DNA of 64,000 nt from Roseiarcus sp963730555 (GTDB lineage: Bacteria > Pseudomonadota > Alphaproteobacteria > Rhizobiales > Beijerinckiaceae). Under the pieces are notes generated by a model. That model had not been told where the DNA came from. It worked only from the letters and a program-made list of their open reading frames with translations, and ran no database searches. The stretch spans positions 310,001-374,000 of the forward strand of contig CAVSSS010000031.1 of NCBI GenBank assembly GCA_963730555.1, read 5' to 3'. The number at the start of each line of letters is the position of its first letter. Position 1 is the stretch's first letter. The position numbers and the translations under genes are program-made. Shown here piece by piece: positions 7,342 through 16,702 of the stretch.

Positions 7342-9027
7342 ATGAGCGCATGTCGCAGCCGACTGGGGGCGGCAGTTCTCTGCGTTTGGGTTGTCGTCTT
7401 CGCGGCGTGTTCGATCGACGCGGAAGCGCAGGATGCGGCGACCGCCACGGCCAAAGGCGGCGTCTGTCCAAACATTGGCGCCGCATTTGCCGACCCCATG
7501 AGCAAACCGCGTTGGAACGGGTGGGGCGTCGATCCGACGCAACATCGTTTCCAGCCGGCCGACATGGCGCGCCTCGCTCCATCCGACGCCCCGCGCCTCA
7601 AACTGAAATGGGCGTTCGGCTTCCTCGGCGCAAAGCGCTCGGTCGCACAGCCGACGGTCTTCGGCGGGCGCGTGTTCATCGGCAGCCAAAACGGCAAAGT
7701 CTATTCGCTCGACGCAAAGAGCGGGTGCGCGTATTGGGAGTTCGACGCCGGCCAGGGCGTGCGGTCGGCCGTCGTCATCGGTCCTCGCGGGGACGGTTGG
7801 GCGGCCTATTTCGGCGACTTGGGCGCTCACGTTCATTCGATCGACGCGCTGACCGGCAAGGAGCTGTGGACGGCCAAAGTCGACGACCACCCCGCAGCGA
7901 TGATCACAGGTTCGCCGACGCTGGTTGGGACGACCCTGTTTGTCCCCGTCTCGTCACATGAGGAGGTCACGGGCGCCAAGCCGGCTTACCCATGTTGCAG
8001 CTTCCGAGGCAGCCTCGTCGCGCTGGACGCGTTTACGGGGAAAGTGCTGTGGAAGGCCTATACGATCGCTGAGGAAGCCAAACCGGGCGCGCTCAACGCC
8101 AGGGGCGTTCAGCTTCTGGGACCTTCGGGGGCAGCGATTTGGTCGGCGCCGACCTTCGACGCTGCGACCCGAAGAATCTATGTGATGACCGGCGACAATT
8201 ACTCCGACCCGCCGACTGAGACGTCCGACGCCTTCCTTGCGTTCAACGCCAATTCAGGCGCGGCGGCGTGGTCGCGCCAAATCACTTCGGGAGACGCATA
8301 CGTCATATCATGCCCGTCGGGGGAGAACTGCCCCAAGGCCAAAGGGCCGGACCTCGATTTTGGATCGTCCACCGTCCTCGCTGATCTTCCTGGCGGCAAA
8401 CGTATCCTCGTCGCCGGACAGAAATCGGGCGTCGTCACCGCGCTTGACCCGGATCACGGCGGCGAGATCCTCTGGCAGAAAAGGGTGGGCGCCGGCGGCA
8501 AATTAGGCGGCGTGCAATGGGGCGTCGCGGTCGATCAGAGCAACGTCTATGTCGCGGTGTCCGACGTTCAATTCAGCGTCGAGCCCCCTGGCGCGCCGGG
8601 AGCGCAAGTCTCCCCGCTCAATCCTAAAATGGCGTTCCTTTTGGACAGCAACGCCGGTGGCGGAATATCGGCCCTCAGGCTCGATAACGGAGAGGAGGTT
8701 TGGCGCGCTCCCCATCCCGGGTGCGGCGACGTCCGGGGTTGCACTCCAGCCCAATCCGCCGCAGTGACCGCCATTCCGGGGCTCGTGTTTTCTGGTGGCC
8801 TGGACGGGCGACTGCGCGCTTACTCGGCCGAGGACGGGCGGATCGTGTGGGACGTGGACACGAAGGGCGACTATCAGACGGTCAACGGCGTCGCGGCCAA
8901 GGGCGGCTCAATCGACGGCGGCGGAGCCATCGTGGTCGACGGCTTCGTTTATATAGGCTCCGGCTCGGGGTTTCTCGGAACCATGCCCGGGAATGTCCTC
9001 CTCGCGTATTCTGTCGACGGACTGTGA
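7342..9027 (+). CDS. PQQ-binding beta-propeller protein, polyvinyl-alcohol-dehydrogenase-like
   Basis: Exported 561-aa protein with an N-terminal signal peptide (hydrophobic LGAAVLCVWVVVFAA, cleavage probably near AEAQ). The body has repeated propeller blades of PQQ enzymes: NGKVYSLDAKSGCAYW, LTGKELWTAKV, FTGKVLWKAY, NSGAAAWSRQI, EDGRIVWDVDT. The vicinal cysteines of PQQ alcohol dehydrogenases may be represented by PCCSFRG. Unlike characterised PVA dehydrogenases there is no haem-binding CxxCH segment, so electrons would need a separate acceptor. A strong ribosome site (GAAGGAGG) precedes the ATG. It lies between the Sec genes and the formate dehydrogenase genes; a link with them is unproven and the substrate is unknown. 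Confidence 0.85.
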   Translation: MSACRSRLGAAVLCVWVVVFAACSIDAEAQDAATATAKGGVCPNIGAAFADPMSKPRWNGWGVDPTQHRFQPADMARLAPSDAPRLKLKWAFGFLGAKRSVAQPTVFGGRVFIGSQNGKVYSLDAKSGCAYWEFDAGQGVRSAVVIGPRGDGWAAYFGDLGAHVHSIDALTGKELWTAKVDDHPAAMITGSPTLVGTTLFVPVSSHEEVTGAKPAYPCCSFRGSLVALDAFTGKVLWKAYTIAEEAKPGALNARGVQLLGPSGAAIWSAPTFDAATRRIYVMTGDNYSDPPTETSDAFLAFNANSGAAAWSRQITSGDAYVISCPSGENCPKAKGPDLDFGSSTVLADLPGGKRILVAGQKSGVVTALDPDHGGEILWQKRVGAGGKLGGVQWGVAVDQSNVYVAVSDVQFSVEPPGAPGAQVSPLNPKMAFLLDSNAGGGISALRLDNGEEVWRAPHPGCGDVRGCTPAQSAAVTAIPGLVFSGGLDGRLRAYSAEDGRIVWDVDTKGDYQTVNGVAAKGGSIDGGGAIVVDGFVYIGSGSGFLGTMPGNVLLAYSVDGL

Positions 9028-9404
9028 TCGCGCGTCTCTTTGAATCGGAAACCCTCAGCGGAACGCGCCAGGTCCGTCAGTTCTCCGGCGCGCGAGCCGC
9101 GTTTGGCTTCCTGAAAGATGCGCCGCGATCAGCCATCGCGCCCGGCCTGACGAGGTCGGGGCTGCGCCACGCCTGCGGTCGGGGCTGTTCCGATATTGGC
9201 CGAAGGCCCCCCGAACTGTTGATTGCTTTAACGCTCGTTCGCTGCTATTGGACGCAAAAATGCCACCTCTGGGCGGGCTTTGGTTGTGAGCTGGCTCACA
9301 GACACGGTTCGCGTGACCCTTTAACGTGAGCGATTGATTATTTTAGGTTGGCGCCACGGCGCACTAGGGCGCCTGGGCCATCCAACCGAAGGAGGGCCCC
9401 CGAC
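9028..9404. other. intergenic stretch without a supported gene
   Basis: About 375 bases after the PQQ gene. No frame has recognisable content. Near 9330 a short A/T-rich run (TTGATTATTTTAGG) may be promoter sequence for the small gene that follows, but it fits no consensus I can name. Confidence 0.4.
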
Positions 9405-9641
9405 GTGATGTCATTTCGCAATTCGGTGGATCTCATCCTCATCGCGGCGCTCGCCGTCACAGTCTTTATGCTGGTGCGCGCTCACCAGACACCGAACGCG
9501 AGCAGCGTCGAGGCGCTCGCCGTCGGGTCGGCGATCGCCGACGTCAAAAGCGTTGGGTTCAAGCCGCCGCATGAGCATTGGTTCCCCCACGCTTCGACCT
9601 ACGCCGCCGAGGTCGTCCACGTTAATCACGAAGGTTTCTAG
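9405..9641 (+). CDS. small single-pass membrane protein, ~77 aa
   Basis: A strong ribosome site (AAGGAGGG) precedes a GTG-ATG pair at 9405/9408, giving Met-Ser-Phe-Arg-Asn followed by one transmembrane helix (VDLILIAALAVTVFMLV). A periplasmic tail of about 50 residues follows, with several His (HEHWFPH, VVHVNHEGF). In-frame codons upstream of the ribosome site are Arg/Pro-rich and unlikely to be translated. It converges on fdhE with a 36-base gap. I do not recognise the family; the His-rich tail could bind metal or haem, but that is a guess. Confidence 0.6.
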   Translation: MMSFRNSVDLILIAALAVTVFMLVRAHQTPNASSVEALAVGSAIADVKSVGFKPPHEHWFPHASTYAAEVVHVNHEGF

Positions 9642-9677
9642 CGCCTGTCGCAGGAGCGGGGCGCATGGTCGGCCGAC

Positions 9678-10607
9678 CTAACTGACCATGAGCAGCGGAT
9701 GGGGCGCGTGACGGGACCAGCCGGCCTCGCCGACCATCATGTCGAGACCCAGCGTCGCGAGATCGTCGGCGTAGGCGTCGACGTCCGGGTCTTTCGCTTC
9801 GTAGAAGACCTTGGCGTAGGTTCCGCATTCATCGCAGGTTTCGGCGCGCGCGAGACCAGAATCGCCTTCAAGGCCGCGGAGCGAGAGCGTGCGCGAGCCG
9901 CCACAGACAATGCAGATGGCGCGAGTGTGATGCCAGGCGGTCGAGCAGAGCGAGCAATGGAGATAGCGCGCGCCCGGGCTTTGGCCAGAAGCGGTGATCA
10001 CGCTTGCTGACGAGGTCGAGCCGCAGCAGGGGCAGAGGTCGCGGCGTTCCAAAAGTCTGAGATCGGCGGCTCGCAGGTTTGCGGCGAGGCCGGTGAAATA
10101 GACCTGCAACGCCGCCGCGATCCAGAAAACCGCGCCGGCATCGGCGGGATCGACGCCGCCCCGCAAAAAGGCGTCGGCGAGCCTCTCCGTCTCCATGGCG
10201 TCGCGCTTGCGCAGTTCAGCGATCGTAGCCGTCGCGGAAGGGGGAAACATCGTTGCGTCGAAGCTTTCGAGCATCACCGCAAGACCCTTCCGCCAGGCCG
10301 CGTCGCGGCGATGGCCGTCGGCCGCGACAGGCGGAAGGCGCGCGGCAACCGCCTGAGCGACGACGGTTTCGTTGAGGGCGCGAAGCGTGGACATGTTCGC
10401 CGCCGCGGCGGCCTGCGCGCGCGACGCGGCAGCCATGAAGGCAAGCCAGCCTTCCGCCGCATGGCCGTCGGCAAGCCGCTCCAGTCGCTCCGCCGTGCCG
10501 GAAAAGCGCACGCCCGGATTCGGAAGGACGATCGGCTCCGGGGCCTTCACGCCGCCGGTCGGGTTGCCGATCCAGCCGCCTTTCGGCGCGATCTCGCCCT
10601 GTCTCAT
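9678..10607 (-). CDS. fdhE: formate dehydrogenase accessory protein FdhE
   Basis: Cytoplasmic maturation factor needed for activity of membrane-bound formate dehydrogenases of the FdnGHI/FdoGHI type. The 309-aa product has the rubredoxin-like cysteine pairs of the family: CPCCGS, CSLCSTAW, CIVCGG and CDECGTYAK. The ATG at 10607 starts MRQGEIAPKGG and shares its A with the TGA stop of the gamma subunit gene (TGATG), so translation is coupled. A much longer open frame continues upstream into the gamma gene in another phase and is a shadow. It is the last gene of the oxdC-fdnGHI-fdhE run. Confidence 0.93.
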   Translation of the reverse strand: MRQGEIAPKGGWIGNPTGGVKAPEPIVLPNPGVRFSGTAERLERLADGHAAEGWLAFMAAASRAQAAAAANMSTLRALNETVVAQAVAARLPPVAADGHRRDAAWRKGLAVMLESFDATMFPPSATATIAELRKRDAMETERLADAFLRGGVDPADAGAVFWIAAALQVYFTGLAANLRAADLRLLERRDLCPCCGSTSSASVITASGQSPGARYLHCSLCSTAWHHTRAICIVCGGSRTLSLRGLEGDSGLARAETCDECGTYAKVFYEAKDPDVDAYADDLATLGLDMMVGEAGWSRHAPHPLLMVS

Positions 10608-11272
10608 CAGCGCTCGGCCGCACGCCGCGGACGGGGCCCGGAGGAGCCGGTCGCGACAAGGCCGCGCAGCCATTTGCGGTGATGGCGCCACGCCCAGCCA
10701 GGCGTGACCCAGCCCTGCGTCATCCCTCGCATCGAGCCGCGCACCCATAGCGCGGCGTAGACATGAGTGATCCAGATGATGATCGCCGCGATCGCCGCGT
10801 AGCTGTGAATAAGCGCCGCGGTTCGCTGAGCGTTGATGCTGGTCGCCTCGCCAAAGTAATACTCCCAGATCGCGAGGCCAGTGATGAAGAGCGTGGGCAC
10901 GAGCAGAGCCATCGACCAGAAGACGAATTTCTGCCCGGCGTTGAACCGCCCCAGCTCGGGAACGCCCTCCTCCTCGTTGCGGAGCACGCGGCCAAATGCG
11001 GCGAGCCAGGCGATGTCGTCGCGATTCCATAAATTGTCGCGCCAGAACTGCACGATGAGGCCGGCGTAGCTTACGAGCAGCACGCAACCGATCCAGGGAT
11101 GGATGGCGCGCGCCCATTGCCCGCTGCCGAACAGGGCGGAGAGAAAGAACAACAGCGGATGGAACATCGCCAAGCCGGACAGCATCAGCAGCACGAAACA
11201 TGCGGCGGTGATCCAGTGATTGATCCGCGCCGCCGTCGTATTCCGAATGAGGGTCCCAGGCGGATAGCTCAT
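10607..11272 (-). CDS. fdnI: formate dehydrogenase gamma subunit, cytochrome b556
   Basis: Four-helix di-haem cytochrome b that anchors the formate dehydrogenase in the inner membrane and passes electrons to quinone. The 221-aa product begins RNTTAARINHWITAACFVLLMLSG, with the first haem-ligand His in the first helix. Further helices are IHPWIGCVLLVSYAGL (His ligand), FVFWSMALLVPTLFITGLAIW and AALIHSYAAIAAIIIWITHVYAALW (His ligands). Its ATG overlaps the stop of the beta subunit by 4 nt and its stop overlaps fdhE by 1 nt. The proline-rich C-terminus is longer than usual. Confidence 0.94.
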   Translation of the reverse strand: MSYPPGTLIRNTTAARINHWITAACFVLLMLSGLAMFHPLLFFLSALFGSGQWARAIHPWIGCVLLVSYAGLIVQFWRDNLWNRDDIAWLAAFGRVLRNEEEGVPELGRFNAGQKFVFWSMALLVPTLFITGLAIWEYYFGEATSINAQRTAALIHSYAAIAAIIIWITHVYAALWVRGSMRGMTQGWVTPGWAWRHHRKWLRGLVATGSSGPRPRRAAER

Positions 11273-12195
11273 GTCGCGCGTTCCCTGGCTTCGCTGGCGT
11301 GCTCGCGAATGAGATTCGCCGCCGCGATGTCGTCCTCGGGTTGCACCTCGTTAGGCCCCGCCGTGATCCAATGGAAGAACCCCGCGACTGCGGCAAGCGC
11401 GACGCCGGCCACCGCGAGCGGCTTCAGCACGCCCTTCCAGATTTCGACAAGCGGGCTGATCCTCGGATTGTCCGGCAGGCCCGCATAGAGCGAGGGGCGG
11501 TCGGCGTGATGCAGCACATACATCACATGCGTGCCGCTGACGCCCGGAGGATCGTAGAGACCCGCGTTTTCAAAGCCGCGCGACTTGAGATCGATGACGC
11601 GCTCGCCCGCCCAATGCGTCATGTCCGTCTTCGAGCCGAACATGATCGCGCCGGTCGGACAGGCCTTCACGCAGGCAGGCTCACGACCGACGGTGACGCG
11701 ATCGGAGCAGAGCGTGCACTTGTAGGACTTGTGGTCGACCTTGCTGACGCGGGGAATGTTGAACGGGCAGCCTTTGATGCAATAGCCGCAGCCGATGCAG
11801 TTCTCGCTGACGAAGTCGACGATGCCGTTGGCGTATTGCACGATCGCGCCGGGCGCGGGGCAGGCTTTGAGGCAGCCCGGATCCTCGCAATGCATGCAGC
11901 CGTCCTTACGGATGAGCCATTCGAGGTTGCCTTGATCGTTCTCCCATTCAGTGAAGCGCATCAGGGTCCAGGTATTCGGGTCGAGGTCGAGGGGATTGTC
12001 GTAGGTGCCCTCGAAATGGCCGACTTCGCCCCGCAGGTCGTTCCATTCCATGCAGGCGGCCTGACACGCCTTGCAGCCGATGCATCGAGTGACGTCGATG
12101 AGCTTGGCGACCTCCTGCTCATGCCTGCGCACCGAAGGCGGCGTGATAGTCGTGGCCGAGATGCGAATAAAGTTCTGCGACTGCAGATCGGACAT
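11269..12195 (-). CDS. fdnH: formate dehydrogenase beta subunit, 4Fe-4S ferredoxin type
   Basis: Electron-transfer subunit carrying four [4Fe-4S] clusters between the catalytic subunit and the cytochrome b. Cysteine motifs are CIGCKACQAACMEWN, CMHCEDPGCLKACP, CIGCGYCIKGCPFN and CTLCSDRV...CVKACP. A single C-terminal transmembrane helix (VAGVALAAVAGFFHW) anchors it on the periplasmic side, as in E. coli FdnH. I chose the ATG at 12195 because AAGGTGG lies just upstream; a GTG at 12210 would overlap the alpha-subunit stop. It overlaps the gamma gene by 4 nt, so the subunits are made together. Confidence 0.95.
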   Translation of the reverse strand: MSDLQSQNFIRISATTITPPSVRRHEQEVAKLIDVTRCIGCKACQAACMEWNDLRGEVGHFEGTYDNPLDLDPNTWTLMRFTEWENDQGNLEWLIRKDGCMHCEDPGCLKACPAPGAIVQYANGIVDFVSENCIGCGYCIKGCPFNIPRVSKVDHKSYKCTLCSDRVTVGREPACVKACPTGAIMFGSKTDMTHWAGERVIDLKSRGFENAGLYDPPGVSGTHVMYVLHHADRPSLYAGLPDNPRISPLVEIWKGVLKPLAVAGVALAAVAGFFHWITAGPNEVQPEDDIAAANLIREHASEARERAT

Positions 12196-12206
12196 GGAAC
12201 CCACCT

Positions 12207-15200
12207 TCACGCCACGGGCGCTGCGACCTTCTCAATATTGACGAGAAAAGCCTTGTACTCTGGCGTCTGCGTGTTGGCGTCGCCGACCGAAGGCGTCAGC
12301 GCGTTCGCCGCGTAGCCCTTGAGCGTCTGGCCAGTGAAGCCCCAATGCAGCGGCACGCCGATCACATGCGTCGGCTTGCCATCGACGGTCATCGGCTTGA
12401 TGCGTTTGGTCACGTAGGCCTTGCAGACGACCGCGCCGCGCTTGGACGCGACGCGCACCCAGCCGCCTTGCTCGATGCCTTTCTCCTTGGCCAAAGCTTC
12501 TCCGATCTCGACGAATTGCTCCGGCTGGAGAATCGCGTTGATCAGCGCGTGCTTGGTCCAGAAGTGGAAGTGCTCGGTCAGACGATAGGTGGTGCCGACA
12601 TAGGGGAACTCGGCCGGCGTCCCGAAGGCCGCCAGGTCGTCAGCGAACACGCGCGCCACGGGATTGCTGCGCACTTTGGGGTGCAGCACGTTCTCCGACG
12701 GCGACTCCAGCGGCTCGTAATGCTCTGGGAATGGCCCCTCGACCATCTGGTCGAGAGCGAACAGCCGGCCGACGCCCTCCGCCTGCATGATGAAGGGGCC
12801 GACACCCGTGTTTGGCGGTGTCGTTGGCGCAAAGTCAGGCACGTCGACGCCAACCCACTTGGCGCCGTTCCATTCGATGATCGGCTTGGCCGGATTCCAC
12901 GGCTTACCGCTCAGATCCGCGCTCGCCCGATTGTAGAGGATGCGCCGGTTCGCCGGCCATGCCCAGGCCCAGCCCGAGGCGATGCCCTGATCGCGCGGGT
13001 CGCTTGCATCGCGGCGGGCCATCTGGTTGCCCTTCTCGGTGTAGCAGCCCGAGAAGATCCAGCAGCCGGACGCAGTCGAACCGTCGTCGGTCAATTGCGC
13101 GAAGCCGTTCAATAGCTCCCCCGCGCGCGCCGTGATCTGACCGTTGGCGTCCTTGAGATCCTTGAGAGCGCGGCCGTTCATCTCCTTCGCCACGTCCTCA
13201 GGATTTGGATCCACGGGATTGGTGTAATCCCAGGTCAGATTGAGCAGCGGATCGGGAAACGCGCCGCCATCCTTGCGATACATCTCGCGCAGCCGGTGGA
13301 AGAGGCCGGACATGATCCAGATGTCGGGTTGCGCGTCGCCCGGCGGCGGCGCCGCCTTCCAGTGCCACTGCAGCCAGCGCGCGGAATTGACGAGCGCGCC
13401 GTCCTCTTCGGCGAAGCAGGTGGTCGGAAGCTGGAACACCTCCGTCTGGATCGAGGCCGGGTCGGACGGATTGTGCGGACCGAAATTCTCCCAAAAGCGC
13501 GACGTCTCCGTGTCGAGCGGGTCCATCACCACGAGGTATTTGAGTTTGCCCAGAGCGCGGCGGATCTTGCCCTGGTCCGGGAACGCCTGGAGCGGGTTGA
13601 AGCCCTGGCAGATGTAGCCGTTCATCTCGCCGTTCGCCATCATCTCGAAAGCCTTGATGATGTCATAGAGCGGGATATCGAGCTTGGGCAGCCAGTCGTA
13701 GGCCCAGTTGTTATCGGCAGTCGCGGCGTCCCCGTAGACCGCCTTCTGGAAGCTGACGAAGAACTTCCTGTAGTTCTGCCAGTAGCTGACCTGACCCGGG
13801 CGCAAAGGCTTGTAGAGCCGCGTCTTCATGTAGTCGTCGAACGTCGCTTCCTTATCCTTCGCCAGGGTCAGATAGCCCGGGATGAGGTTCGACAGGAGCC
13901 CGATGTCAGTGAGGCCCTGGATGTTGGAATGCCCGCGAAGCGCGTTCATGCCCCCGCCGGCCACGCCGATATTGCCGAGCAAGAGCTGAACCATCGCCAT
14001 CGTGCGGATGTTCTGCGAGCCGACGGAGTGCTGCGTCCAGCCGAGGGCAAACAGGCTGGTCAGCGCCTTGTCCGGCGCAGCGCACGAGGCGAACAAGTCG
14101 CAGATCTGCAGGAATTTCTCCGGCGGCGTGCCGCAGATGCGCGACACCATCTGCGGCGTATAGCGGTCGACGTGTTTGCGCAGGAGGTTGATGACGCAAC
14201 GCGGATTCTGCCACGTGTCGTCGACCTTGGCGAAGCCCTGATCGTCCTTCTCGTAGTCCCAGCTCGACTTGTCGTACGCGCGCTTATCTTCGTCATATCC
14301 GCTGAAGAGCCCGTCCTCGAAACCAAAGCCATCTTTCACGATGAGGCCGGCGTTGGTGTAGGCGCGCACGTATTCATGTTGAATCTTATCCTTTTCCAGC
14401 AAATGCCGGATGACGCCGCTCAAGAAGGCGATGTCCGTGCCAGGACGGATCGGCGCATAGACGTCCGCAACCGACGCGGTGCGGGTGAAGCGCGGGTCGA
14501 TGACGACGAGCTTCGCGCCGTTCTCGATCTTCGCCTCGATCACCCATTTGAATCCGCACGGGTGGGCCTCGGCGGCGTTGCCGCCCATGACCACGACGAC
14601 GTTGGCGTTCTTGATGTCCTGCCAGGTGTTGGTCATCGCGCCACGACCGAATGATGGGGCCAAACTGGCCACCGTCGGTCCGTGTCAGACGCGCGCCTGG
14701 TTGTCGAACACCACCATGCCGAGAGCGCGAGCGACCTTCCAGGTGATGAAGGCCGTTTCATTGGACGACGCGGACGCCGCCAGCATGCCGGTCGAAAGCC
14801 AGCGGTTGACCGCCGTCCCGTCCTTATTCTTGGCGATGAAGTTCTTGTCCCTATCCTCCTTCATCAGCTTCGCGATCCGGTCGAACGCGAAATCCCAGGA
14901 GACCTCTTTGAACTCGTTTGCACCCGGCGCGCGATATTTCGGGACCTTGAGGCGACCGGGCGAATGGACGATATCCAAGAGCGCCGATCCCTTCGGACAG
15001 AGCGTGCCGCGATTGACGGGATGGTCCGGATCACCCTCGATATGAATGACGTCAGAGGTGGCGTTCTTGGCCCGATCGCCGAGGGTGTAGATCAGGATGC
15101 CGCAAGCGACTGAGCAATAGGTGCAGGTGTTGCGCGTCTCGCTGGCCGCGGTCAGCTTGAACGGCCGCACCGATCCGGCCAGAGCTTCGCCCGCGCCGCC

Positions 15201-15278
15201 GAAGCCAAGAGCGCCGAGGCTCGAGGCGGCAAGTCCGGCGGCGGTGATCTTGATGAAACCGCGACGACTGAGTTGCAT
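12207..15278 (-). CDS. fdnG: selenocysteine-containing formate dehydrogenase alpha subunit
   Basis: Periplasmic molybdopterin catalytic subunit that oxidises formate to CO2. The gene is one frame of 1024 codons interrupted by UGA at 14685-14687; I read it as Sec198, equivalent to Sec196 of E. coli FdnG, because the context matches (NQARV-Sec-HGPTVASLAPSFGRG). The ATG at 15278 gives a Tat signal (SRRGFIKITAAG, cleavage after ALA). The N-terminal [4Fe-4S] motif is CTYCSVACG...TLCPKG. Later motifs such as GVAGGGMNALRGHSNIQG and WGFTGQTLKGY fit the large subunit. A stop-only reading splits it into 197 aa and a headless remainder. It lies upstream of fdnH and downstream of oxdC on the same strand. 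Confidence 0.96.
14642..14687 (-). promoter_or_regulatory. bacterial SECIS element and Sec UGA codon
   Basis: Immediately 3' of the UGA the transcript can fold: CACG-(G bulge)-ACCGA pairs with TCGGTCGTG to give nine base pairs, and an inner stem GGCC/GGCC closes a short loop AGTTT. The position directly after the UGA and the two-part stem with a small apical loop match the SelB-binding hairpins of E. coli formate dehydrogenase mRNAs. The pairing was done by eye; the loop differs in detail from the E. coli GGUCU loop. Confidence 0.8.
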
Positions 15279-15472
15279 GAACTCTCCCGACGTTGCGGCG
15301 CACGGCTCGCGCGACACGTAATCCTCAGCGCGCGGCGATTGACCCATAGCGTAGCCACAAACGTCGGACCTGTGAAGAGAGCGAAGCGCGATGTATCTGT
15401 CTGGATAGATCGAAACGTCGCGGCGCTCCGCAACTCAATTCCGCTCTTGTCGACCTTTGTGCGGAGCGGCGT

Positions 15473-16702
15473 TCAGGCCGGCACGACCGGCGCCTTGGTC
15501 TTTCTCAGCGCGTCCATGAACTGCTGGTTCAACTCGAGATGCACCTTGACGAGTTCGGGCGGCGTCAACGCCAGCCACTGGTTGAGCGACAAGTCAGCGT
15601 AGTAGCTGCTCTTGAACATCTCCAGAAAGCGCAAAGGTTTGGAGCCAGTGTTTTCGATATAATGACCCATGGCGAACGGGACGTAGCCGACGTCGCCGCC
15701 GCCGAAATCGAACGTCCTCGCCTGGCCGCTCGCCGCGAAAACGCCCATGCGGCCCTGGCCTTCGATGTAATATTGCCATTCGTCGGTGTTCGGGTGCCAG
15801 TGCATTTCCCTCAAGCCCCCTGGCTCGATCTCGACCAGGCCTGCCGCGATGTTTTTGGACGCGGCAAAAACGCTCGAATTGGTAATGCGCACCGTTCCGC
15901 TCTTGGTCCGGATCGGCTCCTGCGCGAGCATGTGGTGGCTGAAGGTTTGTGGAACCGGCTCGACGCCCATGAGCTTATCTGGGCCGAGCGGACCGGGGAC
16001 CGGCGCTTTGAAGATGTAAAGCTTGCTCGGGTCGGGCGTGTGTCCGAACAGATCCGCCGGCACGCCGAAATTCTTGCCCAGAACGTCGGAGGGTGTGTGC
16101 TTAAACCAGTCGCTGAGCAAGAACGTATCGTCCTCGTCGAAATCGCCATCGTCGAAGACAAGGAGGAACTCGCACCCGTCCGGGCCAAGCCCCTGGATCG
16201 AATGCGGAATCCCGCCGGGAAAATACCAGAGATCGCCGACGCCGACGTCGTCGACAAAATTGCGGCCCTGCTGGTCAATCGCCGTGATACGCGCCGTTCC
16301 GTAAAGCATGTAGGCCCATTCCGCCTGCTTGTGCCAGTGAAGCTCGCGGACGCCGCCGGCATTCAGCCGCATATTCACGCCGGCGATCGTTTTCGAGACG
16401 CCAAGCTCGCGCGCGGTGATCTGACGCGTCCAGCCGCCGCTCGACTGCCTCACATGCGCGTCGGCGAAGGAAAACCTGAGATTGGGCAGAGTTCCCGAGT
16501 CGGTCGCCGGCGGATTGATGAGGTCCGGGTTCTGAGCCTCGCGCGCCACGTTGCCGGGGACGGGATCCGAGCCGCCGACCCCGGGCGCGCGGCTTGGCTC
16601 GGGAACCTGCTCGGCGGCGTTGGCGGCGGTTGCGCCGAGAAACGCGCCTGCCCCTACAGCTGCGCCAGCCAAAAGATCGCGTCGGGTTGCGGCGTTCATC
16701 AT
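15473..16702 (-). CDS. oxdC: Tat-exported bicupin oxalate decarboxylase
   Basis: Manganese enzyme that splits oxalate into formate and CO2. Each cupin half shows the metal ligands: HWHKQAEWAYML with a later His (GIPHSIQG) in the first, and MHWHPNTDEWQYY with GHYIEN in the second. The active-site lid of B. subtilis OxdC (SENST, with Glu162 as acid) corresponds here to DEDDT with Glu190 kept. The N-terminus has a twin-arginine signal (TRRDLLAGAAVGAGAF, cleavage near ANAA), so the protein acts in the periplasm. Two ATGs start the gene. It lies about 195 bases upstream of fdnG on the same strand, suggesting an oxalate-to-formate-to-quinone route. Confidence 0.9.
   Translation of the reverse strand: MMNAATRRDLLAGAAVGAGAFLGATAANAAEQVPEPSRAPGVGGSDPVPGNVAREAQNPDLINPPATDSGTLPNLRFSFADAHVRQSSGGWTRQITARELGVSKTIAGVNMRLNAGGVRELHWHKQAEWAYMLYGTARITAIDQQGRNFVDDVGVGDLWYFPGGIPHSIQGLGPDGCEFLLVFDDGDFDEDDTFLLSDWFKHTPSDVLGKNFGVPADLFGHTPDPSKLYIFKAPVPGPLGPDKLMGVEPVPQTFSHHMLAQEPIRTKSGTVRITNSSVFAASKNIAAGLVEIEPGGLREMHWHPNTDEWQYYIEGQGRMGVFAASGQARTFDFGGGDVGYVPFAMGHYIENTGSKPLRFLEMFKSSYYADLSLNQWLALTPPELVKVHLELNQQFMDALRKTKAPVVPA

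Noticed and set aside
12207..14672. Separate 821-aa formate dehydrogenase gene starting after the UGA
   Set aside because: Would lack the Tat signal, Fe-S motif and Sec; the UGA context is that of E. coli FdnG, so it is one gene.
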